A DNA stretch of 64,000 nucleotides from Lewinella sp. W8 (GTDB lineage Bacteria; Bacteroidota; Bacteroidia; Chitinophagales; Saprospiraceae): contig NZ_SNAQ03000011.1 of the NCBI RefSeq assembly GCF_004375085.3, positions 146,553-210,552 of the forward strand, in the 5' to 3' direction. The position numbers and the translations under genes were made by a program. The notes under the pieces were generated by a model. The model saw nothing but the letters and a program-made list of their open reading frames with translations, did no database searches and was not told the origin of the DNA. The stretch's first letter is position 1, and each line of letters opens with the position of its first letter. This document shows positions 8,666 through 15,814 of the stretch, in pieces.

Positions 8666-8688
8666 GTTTCCTTTCACCGAAAGGAAAC
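8666..8688. other. Hairpin II of element A
   Basis: The arms GTTTCCTTTC and GAAAGGAAAC are separated by an ACC loop. The hairpin is identical in element B at 41912-41934. Confidence 0.85.
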
Positions 8689-8774
8689 CGAATCAGACTG
8701 GGATGACTAAAGGACCTTCCGCGAAAGAATGTGGCCAATCGATCTTGTACAATTCTTCCTTCTTTGATGGAGTG

Positions 8775-8797
8775 GTCGCCTTTCGGGGAAAGGCGAC
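8775..8797. other. Hairpin III of element A
   Basis: The arms GTCGCCTTTC and GAAAGGCGAC are separated by a GGG loop. The hairpin is identical in element B at 42021-42043 and resembles hairpin II in its CCTTTC/GAAAGG centre. Confidence 0.85.
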
Positions 8798-9095
8798 ACC
8801 AAGTGCTTACCCCTTGGATGAGTGATTTCTACCGTAAGGTGATCATGATTTTCATAAAGCCCGGAACCTAGGAAAGTTGAATCAAACATTACTGGATAAA
8901 CTACAAATACCGGAGAGGTATAACGCTAATGCCATCCCAAACATACCTTGCCGCCTACTGAGGCCCCCAAGATGCACGCGCGATTCCCCCGGAATCGCTG
9001 GCCACCCGCCCCGGTGCACGCCGGAAATGACCAGAGCGGTACCGAGTTACCTCGATACCGCTCTACGGGTCGTGCATGGCCCTTATTGATTGACC

Positions 9096-9119
9096 TTGCA
9101 CCTGCGGTGATCGCCCAAA
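9096..9119 (+). repeat. GCACCTGCG dispersed repeat, copy 2
   Basis: The sequence is TTGCACCTGCGG, a CGCCC block, then AAA. It ends at the base before the M56 stop codon (9120-9122) and points into that gene. Confidence 0.75.
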
Positions 9120-10922
9120 TTATTTGAGCACCAGATTGCCACTGATGGAGCGGATTTCCATTCTTTCTCCTCCCCGGCCGATGGTGACGGGGGAGTTGGA
9201 GATGTTCATCAGGCCGGTTGCCTTGTTGGTGCTGCGGACCGGGAAGCTGGTGATGAGCTCGCCGCTCATGGTGCTGTAGGAAACCTCGGCGCCAAAATCC
9301 TTGTCGACGAGATCCAGTTCCACGTCTCCGCTCGTGGACACGAAGGAGGACGGAGTTTGGGGGTTCTCGCGGAAATTGACCTTGATGTGGCCGCTAACGG
9401 TGAAGATTTCCCGGACGCCCGTGACGTCGGTCATGTACACGCTGTTGCTGACGTGCTTGGCTTCAATCGTTTTGGCGTAAACGCTGGCCACCTTGATGTC
9501 TCCCCCGTTGATGGTGGAAAGGCCGAGGCTCAGGGAGCGGGGCACTTGGACTTTGTAGTGCAGATAAAACTGGTAGTTGTAGCAGTTGCCGCCACCACAG
9601 TTACTGATGTTGAAATCTCCGGTATTGGGGTCAAGGGAGGTGTAGGGCGATTCGTGGTAGAGAAAGATGACGTCGTCGCGTTCGGCGATGCCGAGTTGAA
9701 CTTCTTTCTTGCCCTTTTCGAGTTCGGCCGGGGAATCCGCCTTGATGATTTTTTCGACGGTCACCAGGATTTCGTCCCCGTCATAGCCGACGACGTCGAC
9801 ACCCCCGGTGATGTTGCGGACGGCCAGTACCTTTTCGGCACCGTCGTTCAGGTTGGCGAAGGAAAGCTTTTTGGTAATCACTTCCCGGTAGGACTGCAGG
9901 ACACTGGCCGGGATTTCGTCGTCGCCGTAAACGGTGCCGGAGGGCATGTCCGGGATGTCCGCATGGTCGTCCTGGGCCATGGCGATTTCCGGTAGGGCCT
10001 GGGTGGCGTTGAGGCTCAGCATGGAGACGGCCAACAGGGGAAGTAGGAGGAGGTACTTCCAGCTGGAACGGGCGCTGGATTTCTTTGTATTCATCATGAT
10101 AACACGTTTTTTGAGGAAGGATTCATTGTAATTGGTGGTAAGATTCAGGGCGTGCTGGGGCACGGATACCTTGACCAGACTCATCTGGTAGGTGGTGGGG
10201 TTATTGCCGGCGCTGAGCATCTCCGCGTCCGTCAGGTATTCAAGATTTTTGGTGATCGCCGTGCGCATCAGCCAGGCGAAGGGATTGAACCAGAGCAGGA
10301 TGACCGTCAGCTCCGCGATGATTTTATCCAGGGTATGCGCCTGGGCGACGTGGAGCTTTTCGTGGTCCAGAATCTGCTGGTAGGTGTCCGGATCGTACCT
10401 GGCCGGATTGAGGAAAATCCACGATCCGAACGAAAAGGGAGGGGTGTCGTCTTTCAGCTCGTAGATGGTATAAAGCCCGTCGCGGATGGACTGAAGTTTC
10501 CGCCGTTTCCGCAGCACGACGAAGAGCTGGACGAGGAAGGCGGCGGTGAAGATGCCTACCCCCAGAAAGTAGATCAGCGGGAGAAGGGGAAACCGGGAGA
10601 GGAAGCCGGGAAGACCGATACCCGTGGCCCCTTCTTCCCGGACGGCGGCGGGTGTCCCCGCCGTCGCTGCGGGTGGTGCGGTCAGGATGGCACCGTTCGG
10701 GGCCGTCATCGTCGGCGAAACGGGCGCAGTCCGGGAGGCCGTTTCCCCCGACCGCAGGGACCAGGCGGCGGGTACCTTCACCAGGGGCACCAACAGGGCC
10801 AGCAGCAGGCTGGCCAGGAGCACCCAGCGGTTCAGCTTGAAGAAGGTTTCCTTGCGCAGCAGCAGCCAGTAGAAGAGATACATGCCGCCCAGTAGAATCG
10901 ATACGTGGATCAGGTAGCTCAT
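9120..10922 (-). CDS. BlaR1-type M56 metallopeptidase fused to a DUF4097-like domain
   Basis: A 600-residue membrane protein. The N-terminal part has three membrane segments (about residues 5-20, 33-50, 113-138) and the M56 zinc motif HEKLH (His187-His191) with downstream NPFAW, as in BlaR1 and MecR1. A fourth membrane segment (about 289-305) follows. The C-terminal 290 residues are not a penicillin-binding sensor but a repetitive beta-rich DUF4097-like region (VLAVRNITGGVDVVGYDGDE, STINGGDIKV, FTVSGHIKV, STSGDVELDL, RSISGNLVLK). Known relatives cleave a BlaI-type repressor when a signal is sensed outside. Its start overlaps the BlaI-type gene's stop by four bases, so the pair is translationally coupled. 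The signal is unknown. Confidence 0.88.
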   Translation of the reverse strand: MSYLIHVSILLGGMYLFYWLLLRKETFFKLNRWVLLASLLLALLVPLVKVPAAWSLRSGETASRTAPVSPTMTAPNGAILTAPPAATAGTPAAVREEGATGIGLPGFLSRFPLLPLIYFLGVGIFTAAFLVQLFVVLRKRRKLQSIRDGLYTIYELKDDTPPFSFGSWIFLNPARYDPDTYQQILDHEKLHVAQAHTLDKIIAELTVILLWFNPFAWLMRTAITKNLEYLTDAEMLSAGNNPTTYQMSLVKVSVPQHALNLTTNYNESFLKKRVIMMNTKKSSARSSWKYLLLLPLLAVSMLSLNATQALPEIAMAQDDHADIPDMPSGTVYGDDEIPASVLQSYREVITKKLSFANLNDGAEKVLAVRNITGGVDVVGYDGDEILVTVEKIIKADSPAELEKGKKEVQLGIAERDDVIFLYHESPYTSLDPNTGDFNISNCGGGNCYNYQFYLHYKVQVPRSLSLGLSTINGGDIKVASVYAKTIEAKHVSNSVYMTDVTGVREIFTVSGHIKVNFRENPQTPSSFVSTSGDVELDLVDKDFGAEVSYSTMSGELITSFPVRSTNKATGLMNISNSPVTIGRGGERMEIRSISGNLVLK

Positions 10923-11284
10923 TTTTCTTCCCGTTTTTTGATCATCCTCAAAATTTCCTCCAGTTCACCCGAACTAACCTTTTCCTTCTTGGCGAAGTGG
11001 GAAATCATTTTGGAAAAAGAACTGTCGAAATACTTCCCGACGACGTCCTCCACCTCCAGGTTAGTGTAGGCATCCTGGGTGATGATGGGGTAGTACTGGT
11101 GGGTCCGGCCAAAGGCCCGGTGCCCCACGAAGCCCTTATCCTCCAGAATACGGACCATGGTGGAAATGGAATTGTAGTGGGGTTTGGGTTCGGGAAACTC
11201 TTCCACGATTTCCTTCACGAAGGCCTTTTCCAGGCGCCAGAGAATCAACATGATCTCTTCTTCACGGGGGGCTAGCTTTTGCAT
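10919..11284 (-). CDS. BlaI/MecI/CopY-family transcriptional repressor
   Basis: A 121-residue winged-helix repressor. The N-terminal domain (KLAPREEEIMLILWRLEKAFVKEIVEEF, then HYNSISTMVRILEDKGFVGH) is the DNA-binding part; the C-terminal helices (VGKYFDSSFSKMISHFAKKE) give dimerisation. Family members bind dyad operators upstream of their own operon and are cut by the partner M56 protease. The gene precedes the M56 gene with an ATGA overlap. Four 16-bp dyads lie in the 95 bases upstream and surround the promoter, which strongly suggests self-repression. There is no beta-lactamase gene next to it, so a resistance role is not indicated. Confidence 0.93.
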   Translation of the reverse strand: MQKLAPREEEIMLILWRLEKAFVKEIVEEFPEPKPHYNSISTMVRILEDKGFVGHRAFGRTHQYYPIITQDAYTNLEVEDVVGKYFDSSFSKMISHFAKKEKVSSGELEEILRMIKKREEK

Positions 11285-11288
11285 TTTG

Positions 11289-11304
11289 AACTAATTGATT
11301 AGTT
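11289..11304. promoter_or_regulatory. Operator dyad O1 of the BlaI-type repressor
   Basis: The sequence is AACTAATTGATTAGTT, with seven-base arms that are perfect inverted repeats. It lies between the predicted transcription start and the ATG at 11284. Confidence 0.75.
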
Positions 11305-11312
11305 GACGCGAT

Positions 11313-11343
11313 CAAAGTTATAACTATTGAATTAGTTTTGCAA
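11313..11343 (-). promoter_or_regulatory. Promoter of the BlaI-type/M56 operon
   Basis: On the minus strand, TTG (11343-11341) is followed after 20 bases by TAACTTTG (11320-11313), a full match to TAnnTTTG. Operator O2 fills the spacer and O3 overlaps the TTG. Confidence 0.75.
11322..11337. promoter_or_regulatory. Operator dyad O2
   Basis: The sequence AACTATTGAATTAGTT has AACTA/TAGTT arms and lies between the two promoter boxes. Confidence 0.7.
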
Positions 11344-11357
11344 CTAAATAATTAGTT
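11342..11357. promoter_or_regulatory. Operator dyad O3
   Basis: The sequence AACTAAATAATTAGTT has AACTAA/TTAGTT arms. It starts 20 bases from the start of O2 and overlaps the TTG box. Confidence 0.7.
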
Positions 11358-11361
11358 AAAT

Positions 11362-11377
11362 AACGAATTGCTTAGTT
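11362..11377. promoter_or_regulatory. Operator dyad O4
   Basis: The sequence AACGAATTGCTTAGTT has one arm mismatch and again starts 20 bases from the previous dyad. Confidence 0.6.
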
Positions 11378-11558
11378 TTACTGGGTTTCGGACTGCGGAT
11401 TTCGTAAATATGGATCGACTTGAATACGGATTTGGTGGTTAAGTGTCGCAACTTCTCCCCCAACTCACGACCTTTGTCTTACGTGGTGATGCCCCTCCCA
11501 CGCGTACTACTACGGAGCACCGAGGCTCCGCAGTCTTATCGGACCCAAAAAACCCATT

Positions 11559-13364
11559 ATGGCCGCTAGCCTGAAAGATTTGCGGGCCTTAATCCGGGAC
11601 AACCCCTACAAGTATCTTCTTGCCACCGCCTGGCGCTACGCCGAAGGTATGCGGCGGCGTTACGTACTGATCTACCTCATGTTCATTGGGGTGAACGGAT
11701 TAATCTCCCTGCAGCCCATCATTTTCGGCCTTTTCATCAATTTTCTCCAGGCCGGAGAGGGCAACCTCCTGCGTGGTGCCCTGATTTACGGTGGACTGTA
11801 CATGGCCATCATTTTCGGATTTTGGTCCCTACAGTGGCCCGCCCGCCTGATGGAACGCCGGATGGCCTTCGAGCTGAGCCGGCGGCTGATGCTCGAAAGC
11901 TATGACCGTATCGTCCACCTGCCGCTCGACTGGCACCGCCGCCACCACAGCGGCGATACCATCAACCGGGCCCGCAAGGGATACGAAGCCCTCCGGCTCT
12001 TTTTTGACAACGGCTTCGCCTACTTCCAGACCATCACCCGGATGGTGATCGCCCTGATCGCCATCGTCATCTTCAGCCCCATCTTCGGGGGCATCGCCGT
12101 AGTACTGGGGCTGGTCATCCTGATGACCGTCCTGACCTTTGATGGCCCCATCATCGAGGCCAACAAAGCCATCAACGACCGGGAAAACGAACTGATGGCC
12201 GGCCTGAGCGACAACCTGAGTAACATCATCACGGTCACCACGCTCCGCCTGGGCACCCGGACGGCCAAACGGATCGACGAGCGCATTGGCCGGGTGTGGC
12301 CACCCTTCCTGAGCGGCACCAAGATCAACGAACGCAAGTGGTTCACCGTGTCGGTCTTCACCGGCCTGATGTACGTCAGCATCGTCATCGGTTTCGTTTA
12401 CCAGAACTACGTGCCCGGAGAGGTTTTCCTGGTCGGCGGACTGGTGACCCTCATCGGTTACGTCAACCAGTTCGCCAACCAGCTGAGCAGCCTGACGGCC
12501 CAGTACAATCAGATCATTCGCTTCCGGTCGGACCTGGCGGCCATCGAGCCGATCTACGAAGCCTACGAAACCCTGTCGTGGCAGTCGCCGGAAAAGGAAC
12601 TCCGTCGCGACTGGACCACCCTGAAAATCTCTAACCTCAACTTCAAATACGAAGCGGGAGGGGACGGAATCCAGAACGTGGAACTCCGCCTCGATCGCGG
12701 CAAGCGCATCGCCCTCATCGGTCCCAGCGGCAGCGGTAAAACCACAACGCTGTACACGCTACGGGGCTTGTACCCGCCGGAATCCATTCATCTGCACTTC
12801 GACGAGGGTGCCCCCGCACCGGGGGGCGGTGAACTGCGGGAAAAATCGGGGGGACAGATTTTTGAGCAGACGACCCTGATTCCGCAAACGCCGGAAATCT
12901 TCGAGGAAACCTTCCGGAACAACCTCACCATGGGGCTACCCCGAGAACCCGCCGAACTGGAACGGGCCATTCACCTCTCGGTTCTGGAAGAAGTAATCGG
13001 TAATGCGGAGGCGGGGCTGGACACCTTCCTGGCCGAAGGCGGCGCCAACCTGAGCGGCGGACAACGGCAACGACTGAGCATTGCCCGCGGCCTGCTGGCC
13101 GCAGATACCTCCACCCTGCTCCTCCTCGACGAACCCACCAGCAGCCTGGACCCGCAAACCGAATTACTGGTGTACGAGCGGATATTCGAGGCCTTCCCCG
13201 AGAAGACCATCGTTTCCACCCTCCACCGCCTGCACCTGCTGCGCTTCTTTGACCACATCTACTACATGGAAGACGGAAAAATCCAGGCCGAGGGAGACCT
13301 GCGCACCCTCCTGCGGGACAGCGACCGCTTCCGGACACTCTACGAGGAACAGGTTGGCGTGTAA
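11559..13364 (+). CDS. ABC exporter, fused membrane and ATPase domains
   Basis: A 601-residue half-transporter. The first 320 residues carry about six membrane helices of the type I exporter fold (ABC_membrane). The ATPase domain follows: Walker A GPSGSGKTT (about residues 387-395), Q-loop region TLIPQTPEIFEE, signature LSGGQRQRLSIARGLL, Walker B LLLLDEPTSSLD and switch His in STLHRLH. It probably works as a dimer. The substrate (lipid, peptide or drug) cannot be told from the sequence. The last 25 coding bases and the 60 bases after the stop are duplicated exactly 306 bases downstream. Confidence 0.93.
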   Translation: MAASLKDLRALIRDNPYKYLLATAWRYAEGMRRRYVLIYLMFIGVNGLISLQPIIFGLFINFLQAGEGNLLRGALIYGGLYMAIIFGFWSLQWPARLMERRMAFELSRRLMLESYDRIVHLPLDWHRRHHSGDTINRARKGYEALRLFFDNGFAYFQTITRMVIALIAIVIFSPIFGGIAVVLGLVILMTVLTFDGPIIEANKAINDRENELMAGLSDNLSNIITVTTLRLGTRTAKRIDERIGRVWPPFLSGTKINERKWFTVSVFTGLMYVSIVIGFVYQNYVPGEVFLVGGLVTLIGYVNQFANQLSSLTAQYNQIIRFRSDLAAIEPIYEAYETLSWQSPEKELRRDWTTLKISNLNFKYEAGGDGIQNVELRLDRGKRIALIGPSGSGKTTTLYTLRGLYPPESIHLHFDEGAPAPGGGELREKSGGQIFEQTTLIPQTPEIFEETFRNNLTMGLPREPAELERAIHLSVLEEVIGNAEAGLDTFLAEGGANLSGGQRQRLSIARGLLAADTSTLLLLDEPTSSLDPQTELLVYERIFEAFPEKTIVSTLHRLHLLRFFDHIYYMEDGKIQAEGDLRTLLRDSDRFRTLYEEQVGV

Positions 13365-13424
13365 GCACCCGGTCGTCCGCCGAAACGCGAGGCACGAGCT
13401 GGTTCGTCGGCCGACCGAAGTGGA
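13340..13424. repeat. 85-bp direct repeat, copy 1 (includes the ABC exporter 3' end)
   Basis: An exact 85-base match to 13646-13730. It begins at CTACGAGGAACAGG, inside the exporter's last codons, includes the stop codon and contains the second copy of the 46-bp repeat. Confidence 0.92.
13371..13416. repeat. 46-bp GC-rich repeat, copy 2
   Basis: It starts GGTCGTCCGCCGAAAC and ends TTCGTCGGCCGACC. It differs from copy 1 at two C/G positions and lies inside the 85-bp duplication. Confidence 0.88.
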
Positions 13425-13645
13425 TTGAAGGAAGGATTGAGGGAAGGAATGGACATCGGCAAATGGCGTTTACACCTTTCCCTGGTTGTAACAGTCTGCC
13501 GTGCGGCCATCGGCAAACGGCTGCTGGTCCGAACAGTGTAGTTTTTGAAGGGCCGTGCTAAATAAGGTAACGGTCCTCAAGTGTTCGGCCGTCGTTGCCC
13601 TCGGCTGCGCCATCGTGCCACAGACTTCCGACCACGATCTTCTTC

Positions 13646-13730
13646 CTACGAGGAACAGGTTGGCGTGTAAGCACCCGGTCGTCCGCCGAAACGCGAGGCA
13701 CGAGCTGGTTCGTCGGCCGACCGAAGTGGA
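13646..13730. repeat. 85-bp direct repeat, copy 2
   Basis: Identical to 13340-13424 at an offset of 306. It carries a stranded copy of the last codons and stop of the ABC exporter, without the rest of the gene. Confidence 0.92.
13677..13722. repeat. 46-bp GC-rich repeat, copy 3
   Basis: Identical to copy 2 because it lies within the second 85-bp repeat. Confidence 0.88.
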
Positions 13731-13752
13731 ATTATTCTTTCGCCAACCGAGT

Positions 13753-14511
13753 CTAAAACATTATCCCCAGCGTAATCACGAAGGAATTGACCTTCCCCCG
13801 GCTGTCGTCTTCCTGGGGGTTACGGCCTTCCCGCACCAGTTCCGTACCCCGGTCGGTGGTCAGGTCGGCAAATCCGTTCTGGAAGGCCAGGCCCGCAATC
13901 AGGGCGGTATTGGTGGACAGGGCGTACTCCACGCCCGCTCCCAGGCTCCAGCCCAGGTTAAAGGAGTTGACCTCGCTGCTGATCTTGAAGTCTTCCTCAC
14001 TGTCGACGAAGCCGGAGTTCGGCAGGCTACCCGTGGCCTGCGTCAGGATACCCAGGTTGAGCGTCGGACGCACGTAGTAGCGGAGGTAGCCGAACTCCCG
14101 CGTGCGCAGCGTAAGCCCGAAGGGAATCTCCAGAAATTGCATATTGTATTTGAACGAGGTACCCCCCGAAAGACTATCCGGTGGCATGGCCAGCGCATCG
14201 TCCAGCGACTCCTGCCAGATTTTGATCGTCCGGTACTGGTCTTCGTAAAAGAGCGTTCCTCCGGCGTTGAAATGGAATCCGATGCCGGTGTGAATGCTGT
14301 AATTTTCCTGAAAATAGTATTCGGTGATCAGTCCCAGTTTGACCCCGAGGTTCGTCCCGTCACCGTTGATCAGGTTGTCGTCGGTGGCCATGTAGCTGAA
14401 GGTGGGGCTCATCTGAATGCCGAAGCGAATATCGTTTTGGGCGCTGAGCGCAGGTGCCAGGCACCACACCAGGAGCAGGGAGAAGCAGGGAGTTAGATAA
14501 TTTTTAAACAT
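13753..14511 (-). CDS. Outer-membrane beta-barrel protein (PorT-like)
   Basis: A protein of 252 residues if it starts at the ATG at 14511, which gives a clean signal peptide (MFKNYLTPCFSLLLVWCLAP, cleavage near SAQ). An upstream start at 14568 would add a non-signal segment and overlap the divergent gldB promoter region. The mature part alternates polar and hydrophobic residues in beta-strand fashion (IRFGIQMSPTFSYMA, LGVKLGLITEYYFQENYSIHTG, NLGWSLGAGVEYAL) and ends in a strand, VNSFVITLGIMF, with a terminal Phe, the usual barrel ending. It resembles the PorT/porin family of Bacteroidota. A GCACCTGCG repeat falls inside the signal-peptide codons. Confidence 0.8.
   Translation of the reverse strand: MFKNYLTPCFSLLLVWCLAPALSAQNDIRFGIQMSPTFSYMATDDNLINGDGTNLGVKLGLITEYYFQENYSIHTGIGFHFNAGGTLFYEDQYRTIKIWQESLDDALAMPPDSLSGGTSFKYNMQFLEIPFGLTLRTREFGYLRYYVRPTLNLGILTQATGSLPNSGFVDSEEDFKISSEVNSFNLGWSLGAGVEYALSTNTALIAGLAFQNGFADLTTDRGTELVREGRNPQEDDSRGKVNSFVITLGIMF
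14435..14459 (-). repeat. GCACCTGCG dispersed repeat, copy 3 (inside a gene)
   Basis: On the minus strand it reads TGGCACCTGCGCTCAG, then CGCCCAAAA. It encodes part of APALSAQ at the signal-peptide end of the barrel protein. Confidence 0.65.
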
Positions 14512-14571
14512 GCAAGGCGTTGGTTTTGTCGTTGGATATAACGAGCCGGTGCAGCCGGCATTCTGCAATCT

Positions 14572-15621
14572 ATGGAATTGAACGTAAAAGTAACGGTAGC
14601 GTCCCTCATTCTCGTATTAAGTCTTGCCGCCTGTTCGGGCGACGAAGAGCCACCACCCCCCGACGTAAGCGGTATCGACGTTTCGGTGGACCTGCTGCGC
14701 TACGAGCGGTCCGTCATGAACCTGGACACCAATGACCTGGCGGCCGGCATCGCGGCCCTCGACGAGGACTTCGGCGAATTCAGCGATGTCTACCTCACCT
14801 ACATCGTTCCCCTGCGGCGGGGTGATTTCTCCCCCGAAGAACAATTGGCGGTGATGAAGGCCTTCGTCACCTTTCCCCTCATCCAGGCCCTGGATTCCCT
14901 GGTGGCCGAGCGATTCACCGACGAGAAGATGGCCCGGCAGCAGGATGAGCTGGAGCAAGCCCTCCGCTACTACAAATACTACCTGCCGGACGCTCCCCTA
15001 CCGGACACCCTCATGACCTACCTGGCCCAGTTCGAACTGGCCGCCCTGCTCTACGGCGAGGGGCAACTGGCCGTCGGACTGGACTTCTTCCTCGGCCCGG
15101 AATTTGACTACCAGGCCGTGGACGCCCGGGAAACCATTTTTTCCAGCTACCTGTCCCGTACCTACACCCCCGAACACATGACGGAGAAGTTGATGCGGGT
15201 CCTGATCGATGACTACATCCCCCGGCCCCGGGCCGGGCGCCTGATCGACTACCTGGTCTACGAAGGGAAAAAACTCTTCCTCCTGGATCGGGTGCTGCCC
15301 GGGGTGTCGGACAGCATCCTCTTTGAAGTGTCCGGCGCGGAAATGGACTGGCTGCGGGAAAACGAAACCCAGATCTACGCTTACGTCCAGAAGGAGAAAA
15401 TCCTCTATGACAGCAGCACCGACCTGATCCGCAAATACACCCAGCCGGCTCCCTACTCTCCGGGCATGCCGCAGGAGTCTCCCGGTGGCGCGGTCAACTA
15501 CCTGGGCAAGCGGATCGTGGAGGCCTTCGTGCGGGCAAACCCCAAGATTACCATGGAAGAGTTGATAAACATTGAAGATGGTCAACGTATCTTGGAAGCA
15601 GCGCGTTATAAACCCAGGTAA
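14572..15621 (+). CDS. gldB: Gliding motility lipoprotein GldB-like
   Basis: A 349-residue lipoprotein: lipobox LAAC with Cys21 after a short hydrophobic segment. The body matches the GldB family (related to DUF2268): DVLRYERS-like start (VDLLRYERSVMNLD), DFGEFSDVYLTYIVPL, the ALRYYKYYLPDAPLPDTLMT stretch, LAVGLDFFLGPEFDYQ, and the C-terminal PGMPQESPGGAVNYLGKRIV with the IEDGQRILEAARYKP ending. In Flavobacterium GldB is needed for gliding and T9SS function. No HExxH zinc motif is seen, so it is probably not a protease. It is divergent from the outer-membrane barrel gene, 60 bases apart. Confidence 0.88.
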   Translation: MELNVKVTVASLILVLSLAACSGDEEPPPPDVSGIDVSVDLLRYERSVMNLDTNDLAAGIAALDEDFGEFSDVYLTYIVPLRRGDFSPEEQLAVMKAFVTFPLIQALDSLVAERFTDEKMARQQDELEQALRYYKYYLPDAPLPDTLMTYLAQFELAALLYGEGQLAVGLDFFLGPEFDYQAVDARETIFSSYLSRTYTPEHMTEKLMRVLIDDYIPRPRAGRLIDYLVYEGKKLFLLDRVLPGVSDSILFEVSGAEMDWLRENETQIYAYVQKEKILYDSSTDLIRKYTQPAPYSPGMPQESPGGAVNYLGKRIVEAFVRANPKITMEELINIEDGQRILEAARYKPR

Positions 15622-15814
15622 CGTCAGGTTGGATTTTTCCAGTTGACCATTGGAAGGATCAGCCTTCTGCTTCCTTCCGGATGTAGCTCGGGCTCCATGG
15701 GTAAACCACTTCCTTGCCTTTGGTGCCCCGGTTAAAAACTATCCTGTCTTGCCCGGCCAACCCTGGTCATCCCTTCCATGACTTTCTTACGAATACTCTT
15801 TAAATAATCACATC

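Larger units (their letters stand above)
8466..8998. repeat. Element A: 533-bp structured intergenic element, first of two copies
   Basis: This region aligns along its whole length with 41710-42247, in the same orientation, starting at CTAGTAGCGG and ending in a GCGATTCC-NNN-GGAATC hairpin. Most differences are single-base changes, and central blocks of over 40 bp are identical. Three further inverted repeats occur in both copies; here they are at 8595-8611, 8666-8688 and 8775-8797. Short open frames exist on both strands (for example minus-strand 8453-8677), but in copy B one of them is broken by a two-base indel. It may be a structured RNA gene, a non-autonomous mobile element or a decayed transposon. 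Confidence 0.8.
8369..9119. other. Gene-free 750-bp stretch carrying element A
   Basis: No credible gene. Most of it is taken up by element A (8466-8998), which is repeated at 41710-42247. A GCACCTGCG repeat lies at 9096-9119, touching the M56 stop codon. Confidence 0.6.
11285..11558. other. Divergent regulatory region between the BlaI-type gene and the ABC exporter
   Basis: The left half holds the promoter and operators of the repressor operon (listed separately). The right half contains a small GC hairpin at about 11511-11526 (CGGAGC with GCTCCG) and no clear TAnnTTTG promoter for the exporter. Confidence 0.55.
13365..13752. other. Gene-free region between the ABC exporter and the outer-membrane barrel
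   Basis: The stretch holds the two copies of the 85-bp repeat and about 220 unique bases between them, in which no gene is supported. Confidence 0.55.

Noticed and set aside
8640..8825. A 61-codon plus-strand gene inside element A
   Set aside because: In element B the ATG is ATA and a TAG replaces the TTG codon near the end. Most differences between the copies change amino acids, so protein coding is not supported.
10919..11284. Linking the BlaI-type gene to antibiotic resistance
   Set aside because: No beta-lactamase or mecA-like gene is near, and the M56 partner lacks a penicillin-binding sensor.
13555..14496. A 313-codon open frame on the plus strand
   Set aside because: It runs through the 85-bp duplication and then antisense to the outer-membrane barrel gene, with no recognisable protein features.
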